A program made the translations under genes and the position numbers. DNA of 64,000 nt from Nilaparvata lugens (taxonomy: Eukaryota; Arthropoda; Insecta; Hemiptera; Delphacidae), in assembly GCF_014356525.2 (NCBI RefSeq), contig NC_052505.1, forward strand, positions 51,464,970-51,528,969, given 5' to 3'. Positions within the stretch are counted from its first letter, which is position 1. Each line of letters begins with the position of its first letter. Below are positions 12,765 through 23,934 of the stretch, piece after piece. The notes under the pieces are model-generated. The model was not told the origin of the DNA. It saw nothing but the letters and a program-made list of their open reading frames with translations, and made no database searches.

Positions 12765-12986
12765 TATAGTGAGGTCCACATTATAATGACAGTGGATAAA
12801 GATAGAAGAATAACGTTGCCTATTCTCTGCCTCAATTAATTATATATCTACATAGTCAAAAACATAATTGGCATCGTTGTGGAGCTAGAAAAGGAAAGTA
12901 CTACTACCTGCTTTGTTGAATGATAGACGAGGGTAGCAACACCAAAGTTAATCAAATACTGTCATTATAACGTGGACCACACTATA
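12765..12986. mobile_element. MITE-like element, 222 bp, TA-flanked
   Basis: The left end TATAGTGAGGTCCACATTAT and the right end (inverted: TATAGTGTGGTCCACGTTAT) form terminal inverted repeats of about 30 bp that continue AATGACAGT. The interior has no coding capacity. The ends begin with TA, consistent with a Tc1/mariner-type TA target duplication. The parent transposase is not in this window. Confidence 0.75.
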
Positions 12987-15658
12987 AAATGTTTTGATTT
13001 CCACTTACTTTATTATATAGTACTTTGTTGAGCAGAATAAAGTATTTTTGAGTACTTTATCTTGCTTACAAAGTATAAAGTACAAGACCTCCATATAAAG
13101 TACAATACTTTATAATATAGTATGGGTGGCAACCCTAAGGATGAATGCTTCTCTGCTCTAATTCATCACTTGATCATTAGCACGTTTTAAAATTTTACTT
13201 CGCACAGCTTACAAGGATGAATGCATCTCTGCTCTAATTCATCTCAAACTCAAGCATGAGCACGTTTTTCACAATCTTGTTCCACTTTGGAAAATCCATT
13301 ACAATAATTGGATAAATGGTTGTGGAGTAGAGAACACTCTCTCACAATGAAATAGAATGTAGCTATCTATTTCTTAATGACATGTGATTTCATGAATTTT
13401 TTAAATAAATCTCATGAGAAGAGAGAATCAAACAGAAAAATTGTAATTACCATCATAAAATGAAAGAATTTGCTAAATGAACAGTTAGCATCCGAGCAAT
13501 AAAGCTTCCTTATCAATAACTGAGTATCAGATAAGAGTACTGTTCTGTACTGCACATTTTTCTATAGAATTATTCAATAATATTATAATTTATTGTTTTG
13601 CAAATTGAGTACGAACCTTTTATGAATTGCTCATTGAATTTTGAGGTTACACTCTGTTTACTATTGATCAGATGTTTTGGAGCAGCTCAAACACAGCTGA
13701 CTGATTCAATATATCATAAAATGTCATGCCAGGATTTCATGCAAACTATAATATTTCTAAAATTAAAAACTATCGATATAGGACCAAGAATTTCGAATAA
13801 AAAATAAAATATATGTATTATTGTTGAAATTATTTATTATTTAAGAAATTGTATTATAATATCAAGTATTATTGTAACTAACTAGGTCATAGCATTAACA
13901 TTATATTACTGATAAGAGCAGCAGAAATTAATTAAAACAGTTTCGAGCATAATAAAAATTGTATGGGAATATTAAATTATTAATTATTATTTCAACTGAA
14001 CCACATGGTGAATGAATCTCTTTGGCAAGTCTAAGCCAATCATATTGCATAGAAATATCACCAAAAGGGTGATCGTTTGAAAACATCATATGTTAATCTG
14101 TTATGAGACAACAAACTTGCCTTATCATATATGCTAGTGCATGTACACTGTATAAGAGGAACTCTATCTAGAGAATTAAGTAGTTTTAAGAATTATACAA
14201 ATTGGATTATTACTGTAATTAAAGGAATTAAATTTTACTGCTTGCCACTGACGTCATGCCTACGTCATAATCATCCTACCAATGGCAAATTTTCATGCAA
14301 ATTAATTACACAGAGATTCTCAGAGAAAAGGTTCTAGCCAAGAAGCTTGGAAAAAGACAGACACTTCCCTTTTGAAATCCTCACCAGTAAGACCTCGTTA
14401 AAGTTACCAAGACCTATTTGTAAAATTTTTGTTCAATTTCATATGTTTTATCTGTGAGCCAATATTTTCGGCTATTCTAATTGTTATTTGTAAATTTATT
14501 TTCATCAATCGATAATTCAAGAGTTTAAAATTCAATTATTCCTTAATTAATTTGGTGAAGGAAATATTAAATTGACATTCCACACGTGCTGAGAAGGAAG
14601 CCCGGACCGCTGCCGATCAAACGAATTTGATCTAACGAAGAAAACCACGACCGCCAAGGAGTTTCACGTGAGTTTTAAAATTTAAAGGGGCCCCAATCTA
14701 CGCTTCGAAGGAAATTACAGTGCAAAAGATATAAAATTTTCTTTGTTAAATTAATGGCCACGCCGACAAGCGCTTATTAACCATTAAGATCCTAGAATTT
14801 ATTTGGTATAGAATTTGTAAGAACTTGTAGTTGATTAACTGTCCTCCACTGCCAGAACCACGACCCCAAGCATTTTAAACTCTCTTATAATTCATTTTAC
14901 TAATTTTCATAAAACTGTTAAATTTATCAATCATAAAATTCTGTCGAATCATGCATGGTGTCATGCAAGTACAAGAAAATTTCTAATTATTTTGTTAATG
15001 TTGAATTATTATCAATCTGTAATTCAAGCTTTATATCTGCACTGTCAAATCCTATATTTTATTATATTATATTTCAATTTTGTTAATTTGTCTTCTGTGT
15101 TCGATTATTTCTTAAGCCTGTCAATTATTGTGTCTGACACGTTCTATATTATCAAGAACCGATCGAATACGATCATTGAAATAATTGAATTAAGCTGGAT
15201 ATCGGAACAGGTCTAAGTGGATGTAGTGTGTGGGGTCAGATCGAGATATTTATTCTCTGTCCTTACCTGCTCATATATCAGCTTTTATCTGTTACCAACC
15301 TCAACTTAGGAGCAAATTCGTCAACTGTACTACAGATGCAGCTGGAGATCATATAATATCCTGCAATAGAGCTTAAAACCCGACAAGACTCTGTTCTCGA
15401 AGTATATTCCAAACGATATCTGGTCCTAGTACCCTATCTTAATCCTTCAGAACTTATTAGAGATGCAGTCTCGTAAATGATCTATATCGGGATTTTTGCT
15501 CGACCTGTATGATCTTGTATGTTATTTCATCACAGGTAATAGTTTTAAGACTTCAGTATTCAGTGTTCAGCAACCGCTACACTGCCTTCAAAAAATTTTA
15601 TCATTATCAGTCTGGTGTACACTTAGCGTCCATGCACACAGTTACAAAATTTATAACC
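12987..15658. other. Non-coding region
   Basis: No supported gene. It contains AAAGTAC-rich sequence at 13015-13130 and a diverged tandem duplication of about 74 bp (AGGATGAATGC(T/A)TCTCTGCTC at about 13138 and 13212). A slightly GC-richer segment at 14585-14715 has CACGTG motifs. Short open frames at 13598-15732 have no recognisable domain. Confidence 0.5.
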
Positions 15659-16731
15659 TCAATACTGGTGACTCAGTACAAGATTCATCATATGTGTGTG
15701 AGGCGTGTAAAATAACCACTTTACAATACTGAGACCCCTTTTTTCGGTGATTGAATCGCCTACTTGATCTTCTGTCAAATTATGCTGTTTTGCCTCGATC
15801 CAATTCATATGAAAACTCACCTTCACATAGTTCCTTACAATTTGGTAGGCTATTTTATGTACAAATAAAGTGAGATAATCAATAAATGTAGCTGAACATT
15901 GTAATCTTGTCACACCACCATCCTCAGTATTTTTAATTGAAGATGCTATTTCCTCACGAATTGTTTTGACTGTGACTTGTGATCCATCTTTCTTAATAAA
16001 TGCTTGCATTTCACTTCTCAGATCATTTTTCAATACATAAGTTTTGTTAAACATAGAAAGCAATTTATTTAAATCGTTTTTTGAAACAAATTGTTTAAAG
16101 ATTTGTCTCTATTGTATTAGTCATTGCGGATAATTGATCTTCAAACTCTTGTTTTGTTATAACAATGTTATTCAATGCTTGCACAGTTTTATCCAAATAT
16201 TCCTTATCACCCGTTAATAAATGTGTTTCATTTACCCTAGTAAAAATGTCTGTGCTAAGCTGTTTCAATCTGGTATTTAGATAATTTCTATCTAATACTT
16301 CCAAATTTTTAATCTTGTCTGAGATATCTTTTAATTTCTCATCCAAATAATTCTTTTCATCTTTATTATCATTAATCATATTCAAGTGCGATCTGAATAT
16401 CTCTGTTGTTGATTTCAGATCATGCAGAGAATTCTCCAAATTAATAGATTTCTCTTTAACTCCCTTATCAATATTGTCAGATAACTGTTGTAATATACTG
16501 AAGATGTGTTCCTTTTCAATCTTGCTCAATCCAATATTCTATATTATATTATATTACAACTATATTGGATGATTGTGAATCTAAATACAAACACAGAGAT
16601 TCACTGCCACCCTGTTGATTAATTGCCTGGGTTATTCTCTCACTAGAACTGTCAAGTTCTGGTTCATTCCATACAATCTCTTTCTTCAGTGTGACTGTCT
16701 CGCTTTTATGTCCGAATTGGTGCACGCTCAT
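15659..16731 (-). pseudogene. Coiled-coil, fibre-like protein of Polinton/adintovirus-like block A
   Basis: Three consecutive minus-strand frames appear to be one gene: 16731-16549 (ATG at 16731, MSVHQFGHKSETVTL), 16529-16095 and 16063-15659. They are separated by a frameshift in an ATATT-rich spot near 16545 and another near 16090. The middle part is a long heptad-like, Lys/Glu/Leu-rich helix (IEKEHIFSILQQL, LKDISDKIKNLE, VQALNNIVITKQEFE). Proteins starting like this sit beside the packaging ATPase in insect Polinton-like elements that I recall, where a trimeric fibre role is suspected but not shown. The start codon is 8 bp downstream of the preceding gene's stop, as in a compact viral-style gene set. 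A different structural role is equally possible. Confidence 0.55.
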
Positions 16732-16738
16732 TGTTCAA

Positions 16739-18473
16739 CTAAACAATAATCTTACCTTCACATAATTCTTCTATAATTGATGCAATCTCAACATCATGAC
16801 TCAAGTGTCCAGCAAGTTTTAATGATTTTAATAAATGAAGTCTGTGAACCAATTCATCATAGTTCTCATAATATTGATAAATTCTATTGCTAGAAGTATT
16901 TTTTGCAAATTTCAATAACCCTGACCCCTTCTTACTTGCTTTTTTAACAGGAAATATCATTTGATTTAAGTGAGACTTTACATCACTGTTACGTTTCACA
17001 TACCCATGTCTATCCAAATGAACTTTTGTTATTGATAAAATTTTCTTGTATTTATCTAGGTCTTTTGCATCAAAGAGATATGAATTTGTTCTTTGGGCAA
17101 ATAACAGTTCTAATAGACCATGTGTAATTCGGAATTTTTGGCTATTAATATGAAAGAAGTAGTTATCAAAGCTAACATTATACTCTCCCATATAATATAT
17201 TTTCTGGTTAGAATCATAGGAAATTCCATAAGGAATTGAGTTATCCAATTATTCTGTATGAAATATATACAAATATTGTGCAAGCACTTGATTCTTTATC
17301 CTCTTAATTTTGCTGGATGTATCACTCTCAAGTCTAGTTGAATTGAATATACTTGAATTGTTCATGCTTAGATCTTTTTCAGCTGCTGATGATGATGCAA
17401 CTTCTGTTGTTTCACTAATATCATCTTGTTTCTCTCCTTCTTCTTCCTCTCCTACATCCATACTTTCTCCTTCTCCTTCTTCTCTTCTTCTTCTTCTTCT
17501 TCTTCTTCTTCTTCTTCTTCTTCTTCTTCTTCTTCTTCTTCTTCTTCTTCTCTTCTTCTTCTTCTTCTTCTTCTTCTTCTTCTTCTTCTTCTTCTTTCTT
17601 CTTCTTCTTCTTCTTTCTTCTTCTTCTTCTTCTTCTTCTTCTCTTCTTCTTCTTCTTCTTCTTCTTCTCTTCTTCTTCTTCTTCTTCTTCTTCTCTTCTT
17701 CTCTTCTTCTTCTTCTTCTTCTTCTTCTTCTTCTTCTTCTCTTCTTCTTCTTCTTCTTCTTCTTCTTCTCTTCTTCTTCTTCTTCTTCTTCTTCTTCGCT
17801 TCTTCTTCTTCTTCTTCTTCTTCTCTTCTTCTTCTCTTCTTCTTTCTTCTTCTTCTTCTTCTTCTTCTTCTTCTTCTTCGCTTCTTCTTCTTCTTCTTCT
17901 TCTTCTTCCTTCTTCTTCTTCTTCTTCTTCTTCTTCTTCTTCTTCTTCTTCTCTTCTTCTTCTTCTTCTCTCTTCTTCTTCTTCTTCTTCTTCTTCTTCT
18001 TCTTCTTCTTCTTCTTCTTCTTCTTCTTCTTCTTCTTCTTCTTCTTCTTCTTCTTCCTTCTTCTCTTCTTCTTCTTCTTCTTCTTCTTCTTCTTCTTCTC
18101 TTCTCTTCTTCTTCTTCTTCTTCTTCTTCTTCTTCTTCTTCTTCTTCTTCTTCTTCTTCTTTCTTCTTCTTCTTCTTCTTCTTCTTCTTCTTCTTCTTCT
18201 TCTTCCTTCTTCTTCTTCTTCTTCCTGTTCCTCCTTTTTTTGTTTAAAACTATGATCGGATTGGTGAGAAGATTTAGTTTTCCCCATTTCAACTAGAGGT
18301 GTGATAATCGGTTTAAAAAGTTTCTCTCTGTAATTGTCAGATTGCTTTTCAAAATTCACAATGCTTCTATGTTTGTCTCTAATAATTTTCCTCAAATTCT
18401 TAATCTTATGGATAAGAGCAACGCTAGTATTTTGTCTTCTACGAGAGATCCTCATTCTTTCACTGCTACTCAC
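16739..18473 (-). pseudogene. DUF8207-type coiled-coil/acidic protein of block A, interrupted by a GAA-coding expansion
   Basis: The N-terminal part (18473 to about 18235) is basic and helical: RRRQNTSVALIHKIKNLRK, then KPIITPLVEMGKTKSSHQ. A 760-bp TTC/GAA tract follows, encoding poly-E/K/R. The C-terminal part includes DDISETTEVASSSAAEKD, then, after a TAA stop just before 17248, a globular domain (ITHGLLELLFAQR, DLDKYKKILSITKVHLDRHG, LHLLKSLKLAGHLSHD). I recall this domain as DUF8207, found repeatedly in insect Polinton-like elements; its function is unknown to me. The block B version (25655-26192, 28066-28497) has the same order of parts. The start is a GTG at 18473 next to the ATPase stop; the first ATG is at 18455, so the original start may be lost. 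The frame entering the tract differs from the frame leaving it as assembled. Confidence 0.65.
17472..18231. repeat. Imperfect TTC/GAA microsatellite, about 760 bp
   Basis: Nearly pure (TTC)n broken every 20-60 bp by single-base indels (TTCTCTTC, TTCTTTC, TTCGCTTC, TTCCTTC). All frames stay open on both strands, which produces long spurious ORFs. On the minus strand each indel switches the product between poly-Glu, poly-Lys and poly-Arg. Confidence 0.98.
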
Positions 18474-18476
18474 TCT

Positions 18477-19150
18477 CTACTGAATGCCAATAAAGTTATC
18501 CAGACCATGCCTATATTTGCCACTATTAGCTACACATTCAGTCATAATAGTAAGAATACTATGCATGTTGGAATTCCACACATTTCACTGAAATCTCTGA
18601 AGCGAATATCTTCACCCACATAGTCTCTATGTATTAATTTGAGTGATAATTGATCAATTTTGAATATAACAATCATATTTGCATTATCTCTGGTGAAATG
18701 CTTTTGTGTTGCACCATAACTTTGAATTAAATATGCCATATCAATATTACAATGTCTACCCATAGTAAAATGATCCTTTATTTGGGGTATATGACTAAGT
18801 TGTAAATTGTCAAATATAACTAGAGAATATTGTGGTATTTTGTTTGGATGTGCAATGTTATCAGGGATATCATTCACATGAAATTCAATACCTTCCATTT
18901 TTGAAAAGACTTTTCTTAAAAACAAGTACTTATCTTGATATTGACTTTTAGTATTTAAATAAATATGTTTAAATCTCAATCCATTTTTGGAAAAGATCAA
19001 GTTGAACAATAAATTTGTTTTACCACATGCAGATGGACCCACAATGAGAATTCTAGCATTATGAGGGATCAATGCACCATTCTTACACCATGTGGGCTTG
19101 TCCTCTTGTGTAATTATCTTATCAAAATTCACAATGGGGAGTTTGCTCAT
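18477..19150 (-). pseudogene. A32-like packaging ATPase, block A (nearly intact)
   Basis: ATG at 19150 opens a 202-residue frame. It holds a Walker A motif GPSACGKT at residues 38-45 and a Walker B-like LVIFDN at 110-115, then NIDMAYLIQSYG, which resembles the sensor region of FtsK/HerA-type DNA-packaging ATPases of Polintons and large DNA viruses. The enzyme would drive genome packaging into capsids. Near 18575 the frame breaks. The expected C-terminal continuation (GKYRHGLDNFI) reads in the next frame and stops at 18477-18479, giving one frameshift. Asn instead of a second acid after the Walker B Asp is unusual; copy B reads FDD there. The DUF8207-type gene starts immediately downstream, as in block B. 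Confidence 0.8.
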
Positions 19151-22100
19151 GTTGGGAGAGTGAGATATACAAACAGAACAAACTATTTGTATGTACTATT
19201 CATGTGTCTTGTTCAGCCACTAATGAAGCGTTTCTAGGTGACACACATACATGCACTCAGCCATTCAACTTCCAGGCACATACCACATGCTACTTCACAC
19301 TTCTCTAAGACTAAATGAGAAATGAAAGAGTGAGCATTCAATTCAAGTTGTTTTATTTGAAAAAAAAAACACGCAATGTGAAGAATATTATAATGATTAT
19401 TGACAACAGATGTGGATGGATAATTATACAATGATTATTCACAACAGATATGGATAGATAATTCTGAATGTGAATGTGAAGCTTGTTGCTTCATTTATCA
19501 ATAGAGAAGTACTATTAATTATCATTATTTATAATATTAAAATTAAGAATAATAATAATCATTCTTGATAAAATCTGAAACATTTTATTGAAATTAATGT
19601 TTTTTTTTTAAATCTATTTTCATTGGTGTCAATGTTCTAAAAATAAAGATGAAACAATAATGATATTGTCAGTTCCACATAATTTATTTGAGCCAAAATT
19701 AAAATTTCAATGCACTAGGGCATCATCTTCAGTGGTATTTTCTCAAAGAAAGATCTAAGATGGTCTCTATCTAAAAGACCACTCACTGAAGATGATGCCT
19801 TGAAACTTAAGTTCGGCTCAAATAAAATATGTGGAACTGACAATATTATTCTTATTCCACCTTAATATGGAGAAATTCCACAATATCTCTGTTCATAGTG
19901 TATAATAGATGCTCAAATGTTTACATAAGTATAATTAATTGTGGAAAAGTAAATTTTATATTTTTGGTGATTGTGAAAGAAGATTTTTGTTTTGATTTGT
20001 ATTTTGAAATTAATTAATCTGATAAATTCAAAATTGTAGTAGGTACATTTTTTTGGACTCAAAATAGTGTGTGAATGAAGTTATCATTTTTACATAACCT
20101 CTACACCTAGACTGTGTATTCCAAATTGAGGTTTAGAGCAGTTTTGGGCAAATGCCTGTAGTTTTACCTGGATTGTATTTGTATATGGATAAATAAATAA
20201 GTTCTAAAAATAGGTCAAGAATTTTATATTGTTTTTAGTTGCATACTGTATTTTTCATACACATTCATGGAATAGCACACTAAATTATTAATTTGTAATC
20301 GTGTATTTTACCTAGTCAGAAATATTATTTTGACTTCAATCTAATTTGCCAAAGGAAAAATTTATAATGGACTAAATCAAGTCTTTGTTGCAAAGTGTTT
20401 TTCTAAAGTTTGTGAATCTTATAAGTGTGTTGACATTACTGAAATTTTCTTTCTAAATTCAGATTGGCAAAATTGTCCAAATTTATTTCGAATACAATCT
20501 AGCATCAGACAGGAATATGAGCTACCTAATTTCTTATACCAATGATTGATATGCCTGTCCGTAACTACTACTAACATACTTAAACTCACATGAAGTGTTT
20601 CATCTAGAAGATAGTTTTCAAATATCCATAGCGGTTTGCTACCAATACCTATATTTTCGAAATGTATAATTCACTGAGATAAGCTGTCATGAAAATTTTT
20701 GGTGAAAGGCAAATTCATTGATGTTAAATTAAATGCTTTGTTATTTATTTTTATATTTTATTCATCTTTTTTAATTCCAATATTCGATATTTCATACATC
20801 TAGGCCTGAATTTACCATCATTATTATCTATAGGGCTTTGAATCTGCAATAAAAAATGTGCAATTCTTGAGAGGTGAAAAATCATATAAAATTGTGCATT
20901 TCCAAAAAAATGACTGTGGTTGTTGGATAAACTTTTATCATACAACTTGTTTTTTGGCTGATTCATGTGCCTTCCTTAATATTGCCTCTGTTGTTTGATG
21001 ACAATAAAATCCATCCATTATTTATCACTTATTGATTGATTTCCTTCCAGTGGTAATAAGACAGAAAGGTGCACATTAATACCCTCCATTCCCTAATTTC
21101 ACTTCTGTTTTGATTTTTACTGTTAGGTTTGCATTTGATTTTCCAACAGTTAATAACTGGATTCTACATATTATTTTTCGTCTTTTTCAAACTCTTGCCA
21201 CTTGCTTATCATGTTTAAAATCTAGTTGTTTGATATATTCATCATCTGAGATGTCTATGGTTATTTTCTGCATTTATGTGATCCAGTTTTGGCTATCTTT
21301 TCATTAAGATAGATCCACTTTTTTGTATTGATAAATAATATTTTTCTGATTATTCTATGTATTGAGCTAAGATAGGTTCTTAACAAAAAAAAAACTGTTT
21401 CCTGCTTAGCACTATGTATCTAAGTTAGTATTTATCTATCTATAATTCTATTGTTGGGCTTGGCATACTACTGCATATTTTATATAATTAAAAAAATGTT
21501 CTTTACAAGGCCCATTCAATGCTTTAGAGAGTCTAATGGAGGATGCCGGTATACTGTTTCATAAAAACTAATAACGTGTGCATTGGTGTTGAATTCTAGG
21601 TATTGAATGAAAAAATTCTTCCTTTTCTCTGATTTTTCCTATATAACCTATAAACTCCTATATAAGTAAGATTACTTCACAGAAACATTTTCAACAAACA
21701 AATGAAGATGAAAAACTTGCTTTCCACTCAGTGGCGGCTCGTCCTATGTGTTCAATGGTTCATTGAACCCCCAGAATTGAACTAACTCCTATAGAATGAT
21801 AAATTCTACTGTCATGAACCACAAGGTTTGACAAACCCCCAAACATCAGTTCCTTTTTCAAGAAGAGAAATAATTTTTTTCCAACTTTAAAAACTAAAAG
21901 CTGATCAGACAGTTTTGGCTGACAGAGTAAAAACGCTGAGGAGAGGTAGAAGTGGGTCTAGCATTCTAGTCTCCCCTCCAGCCAGCTAGTGGAGAAAGCT
22001 TTCCACTTTTCTTCTGAATAATTTCACACACTTTTTCATCGCCTACCTCCTGAGACAGACCGAGCTGGCCCGTGGATGGACATCCCCTGGTTCTCCATTC

Positions 22101-22954
22101 AGACCATGGCAAGTTAGGATGGACATCAACAGTATAACAGTATCGTTCCACATTCAATTTATTTTCCAATATTATTTTGATTTTAGAAATTCCAAATTAA
22201 TTAAAAATGAATAATGCTTTTTAAACTGTCATATAACTTGTTTAAATAAAAAACACAATAATCTGTCCAACACATTTCTGTCTAACGTTTTGTAAAATCA
22301 TTGGCAACAAAGTTTATTTTAAATTTTTTAAATTGATTAAATGCTCAGAATTTCATAACCTTCCTTAATTGTTCTGTATTAGAATAGTTGTAGCATAACT
22401 AATTTTATAAAACCAAAATATGTTAAAATTCACATTTAAATCTCACATTAATTTCTTCATTTCACTAAAATGGATCTGACTCCTAATATAAATGTTTTCC
22501 TTTCAAATTCCAAAGAACATCTAGTTGATAATATAAAAAAAAACCAACTGCTTTTGCTCTACCATCAAATGCTATGCAACAACAATATTACAGTGTTCCG
22601 TCTGGGAACTGGTGGATCGCCCCCTTTTATTACTCTCACCAAACAGGTCACCAATCATTCATTACAAATGATGGATACTACTGTTCAATCAATTTAATGT
22701 TACAAATGGTGGAGGTTACGCCGACCTTATTTCTGCATTACACAAATAAATTAATAAGGTATAATAATAAAAACATTAAAGCAGATTAATCTAACGTTAA
22801 ATGTTGGACTTTCCCCATCCCTCAAATTATAAAATACATAAATATTTGCAAAACTCAAATCAAAAGTTCTTGAAATCAAATTAAATTAAATAGAACTAAA
22901 AACTGGCGATTGATCAGTGAATTAACTCCAATACGAAATAGCAAAGGTGCTAGG
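19151..22954. other. Non-coding region
   Basis: Nearly 4 kb without a supported gene. It holds the fold-back repeat at 19655-19856. A sequence at about 21728 (CAGTGGCGGCTCGTCCT) resembles the terminus of hAT-like transposons, but I found no matching inverted end. No Polinton terminal inverted repeat was identified next to block A. Short open frames look random. Confidence 0.5.
19655..19856. repeat. Fold-back (inverted) repeat, about 75-bp arms
   Basis: The left arm AATAATGATATTGTCAGTTC ... GGGCATCATCTTCAGTGGT is mirrored by ACCACTCACTGAAGATGATGCC ... GAACTGACAATATTATT, with a loop of about 45 bp. It has the architecture of a fold-back MITE or hairpin transcript. No ORF. Confidence 0.85.
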
Positions 22955-23527
22955 AAATATGATGAAACTTCAACAGTATGTTTGACATGTGTATATCATC
23001 CTGTATGCCAAATTTGAAACAAATCAGACAATTAGAAATACCCAGTCAATCACTTTTTATGCTGATCAGTAGGGGTTTTAGCCCCTAACTACTCCTAAAC
23101 ATCATTATATTCTGATGAAACTTTAACAGTATATTTAATATGTGTATATCATCCTGTATGCCAAATTAGAAATGAATTGGACAATTAGAAATACCCAGTC
23201 AATCACTTTTTATGCTGGTCAATAGGGTTTTCTACCCCTAACTACCCCCTAAACATCATTATATTTCGATGAAACTTCAACAGTATGTAAAATATGTGTA
23301 TATCATCCTGTATGCCAAATTTGAAATAAATCCGACATTTAGAAATACCCCGGTCAATCACTTTTTATGCTGGTCAATAGGGTTTTTTACCCCTAACCAC
23401 CCCTAAACATCATTATATTTTGATGAAACTTCAACAGTATGTTTAATATGTGTATATCATCCTGTATGCCAAATTTGAAACGAATCTGACAATTAGAAAT
23501 ACCTGGTCAATCACTTTTTATGCTGGA
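22955..23527. repeat. 153/154-bp tandem repeat, about 3.7 copies
   Basis: GATGAAACTT starts units at 22961, 23114, 23268 and 23422. Each unit contains GTGTATATCATCCTGTATGC and CAATCACTTTTTATGCTG. The last unit breaks off at about 23526 inside the 3' end of the phospholipase gene. Confidence 0.95.
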
Positions 23528-23934
23528 CAATCACAGATTTAGTTTTAGCATTCAATAGATTTGTAACAAGATATGCTGCAGAGCGTTCACCTAAACCTGC
23601 ATCAAGAGATTTCACTCTCTCCCAAGCAAATGCAACTAGCTTTCCATCAGCATCGATTCTATTCTGATTAGGGTCATTGTATGCAATATCATGTGCTTTA
23701 CATGATTCATCCAATTTATTTATTCCTTTATCTCCTCTTTTCAATCTTTTCTAAAGTTTGGTGCCGGGCCCACAAAAATTGTAGCTGGGGATATGAAGCT
23801 CAACAGGTAGGAAGTCAATAATTGCTTTGTTGAATACACTACCAATTATACCAGATCCTAATTTTTTCTTAAGCTTTTTCAAGAATATTTTTACCAACAC
23901 CAATATTTTTCTTCTTTATCATTTTTATTATATA
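23511..23934 (-). pseudogene. Parvovirus/adintovirus-type phospholipase A2 protein, block B
   Basis: The minus-strand coding trace begins next to the mariner-like insertion at 23935. It shifts frame once near 23880, has a TAG stop near 23760, and ends at 23511. It contains a Ca2+-binding loop (YNFCGPGTKL) and, about 25 residues on, the catalytic helix CKAHDIAYND with the His-Asp pair. This spacing and compact form match the PLA2 domain of parvovirus capsid proteins and of adintovirus/Polinton proteins, where it aids membrane passage of particles. It does not match secreted venom or digestive PLA2: there is no signal peptide and few cysteines. It lies last in the block B order after the DUF8207-type gene. 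As assembled it is inactive. Confidence 0.75.

Noticed and set aside
17249..18473. Very long K/E/R-rich or L/F/S-rich open frames on both strands
   Set aside because: They are produced by the TTC/GAA microsatellite, which has no stop in any frame. Only the ends belong to the DUF8207-type gene.
21728..22170. Complete hAT-type element starting CAGTGGCGGCTCGTCC
   Set aside because: No inverted partner end, 8-bp duplication or transposase was found; only a possible single terminus.
23511..23934. Secreted/venom-type phospholipase A2
   Set aside because: No signal peptide, few cysteines, and it follows a Polinton-like gene; the compact CGPGTKL ... HDIAY form fits the viral type.
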